Source: Treponema primitia ZAS-1 (GTDB taxonomy: Bacteria; Spirochaetota; Spirochaetia; Treponematales; Breznakiellaceae). From it: a DNA stretch of 36,650 bases. The position numbers and the translations under genes were made by a program. The notes beneath the pieces are model-generated. The model was not told the origin of the DNA. It saw only the letters and a list, made by a program, of their open reading frames with translations, and searched no databases. This document shows, piece by piece, positions 17,238-25,313 of this stretch. The stretch is taken from assembly GCF_000297095.1 (NCBI RefSeq), contig NZ_AEEA01000156.1:1-36650 (forward strand), read 5' to 3'. Within the stretch, counting starts at the first letter, position 1. The number at the start of each line of letters is the position of its first letter.

Positions 17238-17569
17238 GGCTCTTTGCCACCGGGCGCCGAATCGCCAATATTCCAGACATCCTGTTTTAATTCCCGGCCG
17301 GGACGAAAAGCGGCAATTCCATGGGAATTAACGGAAACCGGTTCTCCGGTTTTTGGGTTCCGGGCTTTCTGCCGACCCTTACGAATACGGACCTCGAAGG
17401 TTCCAAAGCCCCGCAATTCGATGACCATCTGTTCTATCAGGGCATCTTTTACCTCATCTATAAAAAGATCCACCACAGTCCGGATTTCCTTCCGGCTCAT
17501 TCCGGTCTTTTCATATACAGAATCGATAATATCGGCTTTGGTTACTTTTTGGTCCGCTTTTCCCGCCAT
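17234..17569 (-). CDS. hup: HU/IHF family DNA-binding protein with C-terminal tail
   Basis: This nucleoid protein bends DNA as a dimer. The 111-residue chain has VTKADIIDSVYEKTGMSRKE, then VIELRGFGTFEVRIRKGRQK and ARNPKTGEPVSV, with Pro in the DNA-intercalating arm. Canonical HU ends near residue 92; here about 15 extra residues (DVWNIGDSAPGGKEP) follow. It lies 33 bp downstream of rpsT and its stop overlaps the lnt start by 4 bp, so it sits within the envelope operon. Confidence 0.95.
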   Translation of the reverse strand: MAGKADQKVTKADIIDSVYEKTGMSRKEIRTVVDLFIDEVKDALIEQMVIELRGFGTFEVRIRKGRQKARNPKTGEPVSVNSHGIAAFRPGRELKQDVWNIGDSAPGGKEP

Positions 17570-17602
17570 TATACTCTCATTGAACGAGGAAAAACCCCCG
17601 CT

Positions 17603-17878
17603 TTACTGGGCCGCTTTAAGAGAATTAAAGAGACGCTGCATCCGGGACTTTTTCCGGGAAGCGGCATTTTTCTTAATAATCCCCTTCCGAGAAGCGGTAT
17701 CTAATTTTTTAATCATGTCTTTTAGAGCCGCTTCGGCGTTTTCCGCCTCTTTTTTCTGGGCTAAAACCACGAATTTTTTCGCACTGGTCCTTACGGAACT
17801 CTTTACCGCTTTATTACGAAGACGGCGCTCTTCACTCTGCCGGTGACGCTTTTCTGCGGAACTGCTTTTGCCTGCCAA
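17603..17878 (-). CDS. rpsT: 30S ribosomal protein S20
   Basis: S20 binds 16S rRNA in the 30S subunit. The 91-residue, Lys/Arg- and Ala-rich helical protein has the family N-terminus SAEKRHRQSEERRLRNKAVK and a C-terminal ARKKSRMQRLFNSL. The start is TTG (17878), preceded by GGGGG; rare start codons are common for rpsT because S20 controls its own translation. It precedes hup by 33 bp and follows the zinc-ribbon gene by 68 bp. Confidence 0.93.
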   Translation of the reverse strand: MAGKSSSAEKRHRQSEERRLRNKAVKSSVRTSAKKFVVLAQKKEAENAEAALKDMIKKLDTASRKGIIKKNAASRKKSRMQRLFNSLKAAQ

Positions 17879-17946
17879 CGGGAACCCCCACTATACAAAA
17901 ATTAAACCGGCATTTAATGATGAAAACACCGATCTTTGATACGATT

Positions 17947-18117
17947 TTACTTAAAATCCGAAGGACGCCGTTCGGTCCGCTTGCATTTTTCGCATTCTGC
18001 GATGTTCTTGAACTTGCCGCTTTCAAAAAGGGTCTTCATTTTAATCTCCCCACCACAGGAACAGAAGAATTTCTGGGTAGTACTGGAAGTACGGGCGTTT
18101 TTACTGGCCTGAGCCAT
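17947..18117 (-). CDS. Small zinc-ribbon-like protein of unknown function
   Basis: A 56-residue basic protein with four cysteines arranged C-x-C (FFCSCGGEI) and C-x2-C (AECEKCKRTER), as in a zinc ribbon. The frame is open from 18135, but AAGGAGT with a 6-nt gap supports ATG 18117 (MAQASKNARTSSTTQ). Such small proteins next to ribosomal genes are often ribosome- or RNA-associated; that is inference from position. A strong promoter candidate lies at 18188-18217, and a GCCA-A5-TGGC hairpin lies in the leader just before the ribosome binding site. Confidence 0.8.
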   Translation of the reverse strand: MAQASKNARTSSTTQKFFCSCGGEIKMKTLFESGKFKNIAECEKCKRTERRPSDFK

Positions 18118-18187
18118 GGCTTTACTCCTTGCCAAAAAATGGCGCTTTTATAGGGGATTTTCAGCAAACCCCCATTATTATTTCTTT

Positions 18188-18217
18188 AGGATACTATAAA
18201 TGATGGAAAACTGTCAA
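18188..18217 (-). promoter_or_regulatory. Promoter for the zinc-ribbon/rpsT operon
   Basis: On the reverse strand, a perfect TTGACA (18212-18217) and TATCCT (18188-18193) are 18 bp apart. The start point would be near 18181, leaving a leader of about 64 nt before the ATG at 18117. Confidence 0.55.
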
Positions 18218-18347
18218 CGGGGCCAGAGCAATTCCAAATTAGGAATAACCACGGACCACACCGACTTCACGGGCCCATTGGAAAACAGTGTATACATAAA
18301 AAACGTATACTTTTTTATATATTTTATCGCTTTTTCACCAAAATTGT

Positions 18348-18376
18348 TTTACATTCTTATAATAATACATTATTAT
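18348..18376 (+). promoter_or_regulatory. Candidate promoter of the Rrf2 regulator gene
   Basis: TTTACA (18348-18353) and TATTAT (18371-18376) are 17 bp apart. The sequence just downstream (TTAGTCAGATAAATTG) is where an autoregulatory Rrf2 site might lie, but no clear consensus is present. Confidence 0.45.
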
Positions 18377-18462
18377 GTTAGTCAGATAAATTGAATCCAA
18401 CGTATATCTATCGGCAGCTTAGGATTTACAAAAGTACGGATTAAGAAAAGGGGAAATTTCGT

Positions 18463-18885
18463 ATGAGAATAACCACTAGGGGCCGGTATGCACTCAGGGC
18501 GTCCTTGGCGCTGGCAAAAATTGGTAAAAACGGAGCCCCGGTATCTATCAATATTCTTTCAGAACAGGAAAATATTTCCTCGGTATTCCTCGAACAGATC
18601 TTTTTTAAGCTCCGAAAGGCGGGAATCGTATCGTCGGTCCGGGGTCCGGGGGGTGGGTTCTATTTCGCCCAGCCTCTGGATCAGCTGACCATTAAAAAAA
18701 TCCTGGATGCCGCGGGGGAGGAACTGAACCTCACCGCCTGCGATAAACATACCGACGATTGCAGCAGGCTGGGGATGTGCCTTACCCACTCGGTCTGGGC
18801 GGATGTAACGGAATTGATCAATAATTTCTTTGGCAGTATAACCTTAGCTACCATTCTGGAAAAAGATGCATTGGGGGAGAAATAA
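18463..18885 (+). CDS. Rrf2 family transcriptional regulator with iron-sulfur cysteines
   Basis: The 140-residue protein is a winged-helix regulator of the Rrf2/IscR/NsrR group: MRITTRGRYALRASLALAKI, then LSEQENISSVFLEQIFFKLR (recognition region) and SVRGPGGGFYFAQP (wing). Cys93, Cys100 and Cys106 have the spacing of the [2Fe-2S] cluster ligands, so it probably senses iron-sulfur status, redox or NO. No isc or suf genes are adjacent, so its regulon is unknown. It is separated from the membrane-protein gene by only 9 bp and may be co-transcribed with it. The run AAAAGGGGAAA precedes the ATG. Confidence 0.92.
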   Translation: MRITTRGRYALRASLALAKIGKNGAPVSINILSEQENISSVFLEQIFFKLRKAGIVSSVRGPGGGFYFAQPLDQLTIKKILDAAGEELNLTACDKHTDDCSRLGMCLTHSVWADVTELINNFFGSITLATILEKDALGEK

Positions 18886-18894
18886 AGAACGTTC

Positions 18895-20385
18895 ATGGGG
18901 CAGATTAAAGACAGGGAAGCATATACTAAGGTAACTGAAGCCTTCAAGCGGCAGCAAGGGGGCGTTACGGTTGCCGATATTGTGGCTAAGACGGCACTGC
19001 CCCTGAATACGGTCCGGGAACTGGTTCCCCGGGCAGCGGATGAGTATTCCGCCCGCCTCCAGGTAACCGAATCCGGGGAGATCCTCTACTCCTTTCCCCG
19101 GGGTTTTACCAGCAAATACCGCGGTTTTAAGGCGGGATTCAGCCGCTTCATGGAAAAATTCGGTAAGGCTTTGAAAATCGCCGCGGAGTTCGTATTTAAG
19201 ATCTGGATCATGGTGATGCTGGTGGGCTATTTTGTCCTGTTCATGGTCATCGCCCTGGGGTCCCTGGTAATTTCCGTGGCCGCTTCCAACTCCAATAACC
19301 GTTCTTCCAACCGTAGCGGCGGGGGAATTGGGGGTATGTACTTCGCCTCCAGTATTTTTAACATGATAATCCGCATCTGGTTCTATTCCGAATTAACCAA
19401 ATCCATGGATCGCCGGTACGGGTATGGCCGTTCCGTTCAGGCCCGTCCCAAGGGCCGGCCCCTGTACAAGGCGATTTTTTCCTTTGTATTTGGCGACGGG
19501 GACCCCAACGCCGACTGGCCACGCCGGGAAAAGCAGGCGGTGATCGCCTATATTCAGGCGAACCGCGGGGTCATTTCCCTGCCGGAGTTCATGACCCTCA
19601 CCGGCAACAGCCCCGCCGAGGCTGAAGAACGGATCACCGGCTACTGCGCCGAATTCGGCGGTCTACCGGAGGCAAGCGACGACGGAACCGTGGTGTACCG
19701 CTTTGACGAACTGCTGTTACGGGTGGACAAAAAAGACCGTTCCTTTAACGATTTTTCCGCCCCCATAAAGCGGCTCTTCTCTTTTTCCTCAAACACTAAA
19801 AAAATGAACGGCTGGTTTGGGGTTATCAACGCAGTAAACCTGCTTTTTGGCGGCTACTTTCTCATTAACGCTTTCAACTCCGGGGCCATTGTCACCCAGG
19901 CCCATTTTGACGCCGCCTCTTACCTGTACGGATTCACCTACATCCTCTTTTCCCAGATAGCAGCCAACCCCTTAGCGGTGATAAGCATAGGTCTTGGGGT
20001 CGTACCCCTGGTCTTCTCGCTCCTCTTCTGGCTCATCCCCGGCCTCCGTTACCTGGGAATGAAGGGAACCAACGAAACCATCAAGCTGGAAAATCTGCGC
20101 AAAAGCGGTTACCGCCAAATCTGGGACACCCCGCTGGCGGTTAGACCTGCGGATATCGCCCCCAAAGCCGAAGAATGCCGCCCCAAAAACATGGCCGCCG
20201 CCCAGGACCGGGTAATCAAGGAAATCGGATCCTACGCGGTTCCGGATGTAACCATAGGTCCGGCGGGTGAAACGGTCTACACATTCAAGGAACTGGAGCG
20301 GGAAAAGAACGCGCTGAAGAAATACCGCTCAGAAATTAAACCCGACGCTTCCGCCCTGGGGAAAACGGTGTTTGACAGCGAATAA
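18895..20385 (+). CDS. Integral membrane protein with repeated winged-helix-like segments
   Basis: The 496-residue protein has no named family I recognise. It alternates soluble and membrane parts. N-terminal: VTVADIVAKTALPLNTVREL followed by GEILYSFPRGF. Two to three hydrophobic segments lie around residues 100-165 with an Asn/Ser/Gly-rich loop. A second soluble unit has VISLPEFMTLTGNSPAEAEE then GTVVYRFDELL. More membrane helices lie around 310-385, and a degenerate third unit ends GETVYTFKELE. Each soluble unit reads helix-turn-helix then a beta wing (EILYSF, TVVYRF, TVYTF), suggesting an internally repeated winged-helix module. The ribosome binding site is poor. It directly follows the Rrf2 gene and converges with the helicase gene 4 bp away. 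Confidence 0.8.
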   Translation: MGQIKDREAYTKVTEAFKRQQGGVTVADIVAKTALPLNTVRELVPRAADEYSARLQVTESGEILYSFPRGFTSKYRGFKAGFSRFMEKFGKALKIAAEFVFKIWIMVMLVGYFVLFMVIALGSLVISVAASNSNNRSSNRSGGGIGGMYFASSIFNMIIRIWFYSELTKSMDRRYGYGRSVQARPKGRPLYKAIFSFVFGDGDPNADWPRREKQAVIAYIQANRGVISLPEFMTLTGNSPAEAEERITGYCAEFGGLPEASDDGTVVYRFDELLLRVDKKDRSFNDFSAPIKRLFSFSSNTKKMNGWFGVINAVNLLFGGYFLINAFNSGAIVTQAHFDAASYLYGFTYILFSQIAANPLAVISIGLGVVPLVFSLLFWLIPGLRYLGMKGTNETIKLENLRKSGYRQIWDTPLAVRPADIAPKAEECRPKNMAAAQDRVIKEIGSYAVPDVTIGPAGETVYTFKELEREKNALKKYRSEIKPDASALGKTVFDSE

Positions 20386-20389
20386 ATCC

Positions 20390-22900
20390 CTAAAATAAAA
20401 AGCGTTCCATTTCCCGGAGCAGGCTTTCAAATTCTCCGAAACTCCGGCCGGTCTCCGGCAGGGAACGGAGGAAGAATTCCCCGTAGCGTTTGTGGAGCAG
20501 CCTGCCATCCAGGACCGCCACGACCCCGTGGTCGCTGGAACGGCGCATGAGCCGTCCAAATCCCTGTTTGAACTTCATCACCGATTCCGGGAGGGATAGT
20601 TCCATAAAGGAACTTTTGCCGCGATTTTCAAGGGCTTCACAGCGGGCCTTAAAGACCGGCTCGTTGGGGGCGCGGAAGGGGAGCCGGCAGAGTATTACCA
20701 GCCGGAGGGTATCCCCCGGGGCGTCCACTCCCTCCCAGAAGGAGTCGGTGGCGAAGAGTACACTGGTCCGATCCTGTAAAAAGGCTTGGAGGAGCCGGCT
20801 CCTGTCATCGTCCCCCTGTTTAAGGCACCGTATGCCCTGTTCTTCCAGGACCGGAGCGGCGGCGGCAAAGGCGCTTTTCAGCGACTCATAGGAGGTAAAG
20901 AGGATAAGGGCGGAACCTCCGGCGGTTTCTGCCAGCTGGGTTACGGCCTGATCCACAAAGGTACGGTAACTTGCATCGTCGGGCAGGGGTGCGTCCCGGG
21001 GAACCCCCAGGAGTACCGACCGGGAATAAGGGAAAGGACTGGGGAACCGGCCCGTAAGGACCGCCTTGTCGGAGGGGGCCGCAGTTCCGGTGTAGCCGAG
21101 ACCGGATCGGTTCATCCAATAAGTGAAAGATTCAGCCACCGTGAGGGTGGCGGAAACGCAGACAACCGTTTTGTTGGGCTCAAAAAGCGCCTCCCGTAAG
21201 GCGGGGGCCACATCAATGGGGGTAACGGTGAGGACCGCCCAATCTGCTCCTGAGGATTTAGCGGCGGCTCCCCGCCCGGCGTGACGTTCTATCCACATAA
21301 CTTCCTCGGGGCGCTCCTGGTATTCAATAAAGGAGCCGCAGACCGAGCCGATAGCCTCAAGACGCCGGGTTATGGACTTTATTTCCCAGACCGTGGGATC
21401 ATCCGCGCTGTCTTCGGGAACAGTTTCCAGCATATCCCGGATAAGCCCCGCCAGGGCGGAGATTTTTTTTCGCAGCTCCAACAGCAAGGGTGTCAAGGCC
21501 GCAGCAATACTGCTTTCGTCAGCAGGGGTAAGACGAAAATTGCCCTCGGCCCGGCAGAAGTTTAGGGCGGATTCGTCCAGGGCGTCGGCGGTATCCCGGA
21601 TAAACTGTACGGCCTCCGCCCCGTCGTCGAGCTTATCCTCCTGGCGGGACAGGGCGGCCAGCCGGACCAGGAGGCCCAGGCGCTGAGCGCGGCGATGGCG
21701 GTAGAGCCGGCCAAGCTGACGGTACAAGGATAGGCGGCTAAACTCTTTGGAAAAAAAGGATGTGGCGGCGCTTTCCATGGTATGGGCTTCGTCCATGATC
21801 ACCCGGGTATAGGGGGGAAGTACCACGGTGGAGTCATACCCCGCGCCTTCCGCCCGGGCGGCAAGATCCGCAAAGAGGAGATGGTGGTTCACCACCAGGA
21901 TACGGGCGTCCGCAGCTTCCTTGCGAAGGGCGAGGACGAAACAGCGTTCCCGCTCGGGACAGCGGAGGCCCATGCAGAGGTCCGCTTCGGAACAGACCCG
22001 GGACCAGAGGCTTTCGGCGGGTAAAAAGGAAAGGTCGGAACGGCTCCCGGTGGCGGTGGTTTCCGCCCACGCAGTAATACGCTCAAGGTCGTCCTTATCA
22101 TCATCAAAAAGTTCAGTTTCCCTGAGCGTCTCCCCCAGACGGCGATGGCAGAGATAATTCCCCCGGCCTTTGATGAGCACCGCCTTGACTGCGGATCCCC
22201 GGCCCGATTTTTCCAGGGTTCCGTTTACCAGGGGTATATCCTTTTCGTAGAGCTGTTGTTGGAGGTTGATGGTGGCGGTGGAGAGTACGATCCGTTCATC
22301 GTTCTCCAGGGCGTAGCGCATGGCCGGAAGGAGGTAGGCAAAGGACTTCCCCACCCCGGTCCCCGCTTCGGCGGCAACCATGCTGTCTTCGTTAAAGCCC
22401 CGGATAATGAGCCGCATCAGACCGAGCTGGGAGGGCCGGCTTTCATAGGACTCCAGCTTCCGGGCAATGGACCCGCCCTCTTCCAGGGCTGCGCAGATGG
22501 TATCCGCATCCAGCAAAACCCGCTTCCGCCGCCGGGTCGGTTCGGCTACCACATAGACCTTGCTTACCCGGTTATCAACGATGAAGAACCCCGTCCCATC
22601 CGCAGCCGCATGGCCTGCTATGTCAAGGTCCTCGTCGCTGGGAACCAGGTACCCCGTTGGGTGGTTGTGGATGAGTACGTCGGGGGCATGAGATGAGTCG
22701 TCCGAAGGGCCTGCATCACCGGACCAATGCTGCAGGGCCAGCACCGAATCTTTATTACCCCGGGCCCGAATTACGAGCCGGGAAACCAGACCCTGGTCGT
22801 CCAGGTATCCAAGGGCAAAAACCTCGTTTCCCCGGGAGTCTTCTATTTCAGAACAGAGCTGTTCAATACATTGAGCGGAAAACCGTTTAGTCGCCTGCAC
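20390..22900 (-). CDS. DinG/XPD-like Fe-S helicase with N-terminal JAB/RadC-like domain
   Basis: The 836-residue protein is a superfamily 2 helicase of the DinG type, which unwinds R-loops, D-loops or forked DNA. Walker A is at 177-186 (AEAGTGVGKS), four cysteines at 303, 309, 314 and 320 match the Fe-S cluster region, and DEAH is at 370-373. The C-terminal domain has VLFATDSFWEGVDAPGDTLR and GFGRLMRRSSDHG. Residues 1-150 are unlike ordinary DinG: HNHPTG (78-83) followed by PSDEDL (87-92) matches the JAMM metal motif of RadC/JAB proteins. The start is GTG with a weak ribosome binding site. It is probably a DNA-repair protein; the role of the fused domain is unknown. Confidence 0.9.
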   Translation of the reverse strand: MQATKRFSAQCIEQLCSEIEDSRGNEVFALGYLDDQGLVSRLVIRARGNKDSVLALQHWSGDAGPSDDSSHAPDVLIHNHPTGYLVPSDEDLDIAGHAAADGTGFFIVDNRVSKVYVVAEPTRRRKRVLLDADTICAALEEGGSIARKLESYESRPSQLGLMRLIIRGFNEDSMVAAEAGTGVGKSFAYLLPAMRYALENDERIVLSTATINLQQQLYEKDIPLVNGTLEKSGRGSAVKAVLIKGRGNYLCHRRLGETLRETELFDDDKDDLERITAWAETTATGSRSDLSFLPAESLWSRVCSEADLCMGLRCPERERCFVLALRKEAADARILVVNHHLLFADLAARAEGAGYDSTVVLPPYTRVIMDEAHTMESAATSFFSKEFSRLSLYRQLGRLYRHRRAQRLGLLVRLAALSRQEDKLDDGAEAVQFIRDTADALDESALNFCRAEGNFRLTPADESSIAAALTPLLLELRKKISALAGLIRDMLETVPEDSADDPTVWEIKSITRRLEAIGSVCGSFIEYQERPEEVMWIERHAGRGAAAKSSGADWAVLTVTPIDVAPALREALFEPNKTVVCVSATLTVAESFTYWMNRSGLGYTGTAAPSDKAVLTGRFPSPFPYSRSVLLGVPRDAPLPDDASYRTFVDQAVTQLAETAGGSALILFTSYESLKSAFAAAAPVLEEQGIRCLKQGDDDRSRLLQAFLQDRTSVLFATDSFWEGVDAPGDTLRLVILCRLPFRAPNEPVFKARCEALENRGKSSFMELSLPESVMKFKQGFGRLMRRSSDHGVVAVLDGRLLHKRYGEFFLRSLPETGRSFGEFESLLREMERFLF

Positions 22901-22963
22901 CTGTCCAGTATCTTTTACCTACCGGGATATTTGCAAGGGGGGTGTGAAAAGGCCGTTTAACAG

Positions 22964-23251
22964 TTATTTAAATTCCTCAAGTACCTGTACTGCCAGGGGC
23001 TTGGAACTCAGTTCCCCAATCTTGGGGATAATCCGGGTGAAGTGTTCCGCGGCCATATGTTTATCCAGGACGGCCTGGCTGGCCCATTCCTCGATAAAGG
23101 TATAAATCTCCGGATTTTTGGGATCCGTAAAAAGCCGATATTCGATACACCCCTCTTCCTTCCGGGTTGCGGCGATAATTTCTCTGAACAGGGGAGCAGC
23201 GGCCTTTGCGTTTTCCGGTTTTATACGATTCTCTGCGATTACCTTTATCAT
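22964..23251 (-). CDS. Antibiotic biosynthesis monooxygenase (ABM) domain protein
   Basis: A 95-residue protein of the dimeric ferredoxin-like ABM fold, close to YgiN-type quinol monooxygenases. It begins MIKVIAENRIKPENAKAAAP and has ATRKEEGCIEYRLFTDPKNP and YTFIEEWASQAVLDKHMAAEHF, with the His typical of the family. Function is inferred from family: possibly quinone or electrophile detoxification. AAGGAAGGA just upstream fixes the ATG at 23251 rather than the longer open frame. It lies between the helicase and protease genes on the same strand. Confidence 0.88.
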   Translation of the reverse strand: MIKVIAENRIKPENAKAAAPLFREIIAATRKEEGCIEYRLFTDPKNPEIYTFIEEWASQAVLDKHMAAEHFTRIIPKIGELSSKPLAVQVLEEFK

Positions 23252-23317
23252 GGTGTCCTTCCTTTTGGTTTTTCCTAGCGTACCCTTTTGCCAAATCGCT
23301 GTCAATGAGCCCCGCGT

Positions 23318-23734
23318 TTAATAGATAAACCCTACCGGTTCGTCGCCGTGGGCGCCAACCAGTTGCAGCCGTTTCGGGTCCACCATAAGGTCCATATCTT
23401 CCAGGGGGATTGCCCCGAGGAGCAGCATATCGGCGCCGGGAATCACCCAGGGTTCGCAAGTCATGGAGCGGTTTTTCCAACACACCCGTACGGTCTCGAC
23501 CACCTTGCAGACCACCGGATCGCCATTCACCATGCGGGACTTCTTTACGTGCTCGGTCCGCAGGCCCAGTTCTTGCTGTACCGCTTCATTGATTATCAGG
23601 GTCGGCGCGCCGGTATCGACCACGCACTGTACCGTCATTTGACGGATTTCCGGCTCCTTGATAACTCCACACTCAACTCTGATTTCGTCTCCCTCATTTT
23701 TTAGGGTGATTTCTTCAAATACGGTTCCCACCAT
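23318..23734 (-). CDS. Retropepsin-like (clan AA) aspartic protease family protein
   Basis: The 138-residue protein has one aspartic-protease half-domain: catalytic VQCVVDTGAPTLIINEAV and the flap/hydrophobic-Gly motif MLLLGAIPLEDMDLMVD, followed by the PKRLQLVG end common in such proteins. These act as homodimers. No signal peptide is seen, and the substrate is unknown. Bacterial members of this size occur in many spirochaetes and cyanobacteria. GGAGA or GAGG precedes the ATG. It is 66 bp upstream of the ABM gene on the same strand. Confidence 0.85.
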   Translation of the reverse strand: MVGTVFEEITLKNEGDEIRVECGVIKEPEIRQMTVQCVVDTGAPTLIINEAVQQELGLRTEHVKKSRMVNGDPVVCKVVETVRVCWKNRSMTCEPWVIPGADMLLLGAIPLEDMDLMVDPKRLQLVGAHGDEPVGFIY

Positions 23735-23870
23735 TTTGCCTCGCTCTCCATTAAGATTAGTGTACCATACCGGAGAAATGCGGACCAGGGCTGGGGTCTA
23801 CCGGTCAACGGCCGGACTTCCCCTGCACCCTCTTTTATGGGGCAATACGATAAAACGCATTAGTCCGGAT

Positions 23871-23899
23871 AAAAAAAACTGCCCTTTCGGACAGCTTTT
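23871..23899 (-). terminator. Rho-independent terminator of the SPOR/miaB operon
   Basis: On the reverse strand a 6-bp stem, CTGTCC with GGGCAG, closes a GAAA tetraloop and is followed by eight T residues (the A-run 23871-23878 on +). An A-rich 5' flank could make it partly bidirectional. It lies about 20 bp beyond the stop of the SPOR-domain gene. Confidence 0.88.
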
Positions 23900-23920
23900 A
23901 GGAGGAACCGCAATGTTATA

Positions 23921-24952
23921 TTAAAATACCGGGAAGGATTCAAACCCCGCATCTTTCAGCCGTAAAATGGTCTGGTTGGAATTTTCCCCAGGGGGTAGGG
24001 TTACCGCCCAATAGGTGACACCGTTTACCAGCTTTTGGCTGACCGACGCCGTAAAGCCCCGGGAGGCAAGCCGGGATACCATGGCCTGGGCGTTTTCTTC
24101 CCGGCTAAAGAGGCCGGCCTGCAAGGCCCGGGGGCCGCCCGTACTTTCAGGCGCCACGGCTGTACTGGGAGCTGCGGCGGATAAGGCAGGAGCGGGCGGC
24201 TGATACTGAACCGGGGGATAGGCTGCGGGCTGGGTGGGGACCGCGGCGCCGATAGCTACGTTTCCCCGGCCGGGGAAGAAGAACCAGAGGGGCCGGTTAT
24301 GGACGGAAACCGGGGCGTTAGTAACCGTATTGTCTGCGGCGATGGCCGCTTCACTTTCCAGGATGCGGGCTTCGGGGCTGCCCGGAAATTCCGACAGTAT
24401 CTGTGCTTTATAGGCCGCATCACCAAAGAGCCGCCAAAAGGTATAGTAAATGGCCGGCCGGTAATCCTGAAATTCGGGCTTCTCCAGCAGGGCGTACAGG
24501 GAAGCGGTACTGCCATCGGTACCGCCATGGCGGAAAACTTCAATCTGGGCGGTGAGATATTGGGCATCCCGGGCAGCGGTAGTATCCCCGCCGCCGCTCA
24601 GTATACCCCGCAGGGCATCGGAGGCGGCGTCAAATTCCCCCAGGGCCAGGTAGCAAAGGGCGCTTTCCAGGAAACACCGGTCGTCCCGGTTTGCCGGGTC
24701 CGCCAGGGCAGCCTCGCGCCAGGCCTGGGCCGCTGTGTCCACGTTCCCCGAAAGCCGCTGCAGCTGGGCCAGCTTAATGTAGGCTTCACGCCGTTCGGAA
24801 GCGGAGATGGGGCTCCTCAATTTTCCTTCAATGCTCCGGATTTCCGCTGCCAGGGGAGAAGGACCCGTACCGGCGCTTTGACCGGAGACAGCTCCGCACA
24901 AAAACAGAAAAAGTACGGGGAGAACCAAAAAACGGGAATTAATCGATATCAT
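23921..24952 (-). CDS. Secreted SPOR-domain protein with TPR-like repeats
   Basis: The 343-residue protein has a signal peptide (FLVLPVLFLFLCGAVSGQ), then an alpha-helical repeat region resembling tetratricopeptide repeats (REAYIKLAQLQRLSGNVDTA, DDRCFLESALCYLALGEFDA), a Pro/Ala-rich linker around residues 215-265 and a C-terminal SPOR domain (RALQAGLFSREENAQAMVSR to the end). SPOR domains bind denuded peptidoglycan, so it probably acts in the periplasm at division or wall-remodelling sites. Its start lies inside the end of the upstream LapA-like gene (14-bp overlap), with GGAGGT before the ATG. It is the last gene of the operon. Confidence 0.88.
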   Translation of the reverse strand: MISINSRFLVLPVLFLFLCGAVSGQSAGTGPSPLAAEIRSIEGKLRSPISASERREAYIKLAQLQRLSGNVDTAAQAWREAALADPANRDDRCFLESALCYLALGEFDAASDALRGILSGGGDTTAARDAQYLTAQIEVFRHGGTDGSTASLYALLEKPEFQDYRPAIYYTFWRLFGDAAYKAQILSEFPGSPEARILESEAAIAADNTVTNAPVSVHNRPLWFFFPGRGNVAIGAAVPTQPAAYPPVQYQPPAPALSAAAPSTAVAPESTGGPRALQAGLFSREENAQAMVSRLASRGFTASVSQKLVNGVTYWAVTLPPGENSNQTILRLKDAGFESFPVF

Positions 24953-25274
24953 AGGGACCTCCGATGGGAAAATCTTCAGGGGAAGGATCGCCCTTGCCCC
25001 GCTTTTTTCCAGGAGCCGGGAACTGACCGGGGAGAACGCCCCCGGAATTACCGGCTTTATTTTTTTTGGACCGTTTAAAGCCTATGGAAACCGCGAAGGG
25101 GATAGAACAGAGCAGCCCAAAAACAAAGGATGCAAAAATAGGCAGGAATACGGGAACCGGTTCCTTGGTCGCCCAAAATCCAAAGGAAATAATACAACGG
25201 TTATCCAGGTTCAACCCGATAAACGCAAGAAAAATCACCAGAATAAGAACCAGTCCTAAAAGTCGCCAGGGCAT
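24939..25274 (-). CDS. LapA/DUF1049-like membrane protein
   Basis: A 111-residue protein with two membrane helices: WRLLGLVLILVIFLAFIGL near the N-terminus and VFLPIFASFVFGLLCSIPFA in the middle. Between them is NLDNRCIISFGFWATKEPVP, the layout of the lipopolysaccharide-assembly LapA domain. A basic, Gly/Pro-rich cytoplasmic tail follows. AAAGGAG before ATG 25274 fixes the start although the frame is open further upstream. It overlaps the SPOR-domain gene by 14 bp. A role in envelope assembly is inferred only from the domain. Confidence 0.75.
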   Translation of the reverse strand: MPWRLLGLVLILVIFLAFIGLNLDNRCIISFGFWATKEPVPVFLPIFASFVFGLLCSIPFAVSIGFKRSKKNKAGNSGGVLPGQFPAPGKKRGKGDPSPEDFPIGGPYDID

Positions 25275-25313
25275 TAAATTAACTCCTTTATAGTGCGGCA
25301 ACTGCCGCACATT

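Larger units (their letters stand above)
18118..18462. other. AT-rich divergent intergenic region
   Basis: This 345-bp gap separates the zinc-ribbon gene from the Rrf2 gene. It holds the promoter at 18188-18217 (-), a degenerate CACGGAC...TTCACGG repeat near 18250-18272, two GTATAC palindromes 9 nt apart (about 18290-18310) that could bind a dimeric regulator, and a promoter at 18348-18376 (+). The 64-codon open frame within it has no ribosome binding site or similarity I recognise. Confidence 0.6.

Noticed and set aside
18200..18394. 64-codon frame between the zinc-ribbon and Rrf2 genes
   Set aside because: AT-rich intergenic sequence containing promoter elements and a degenerate repeat; no ribosome binding site.
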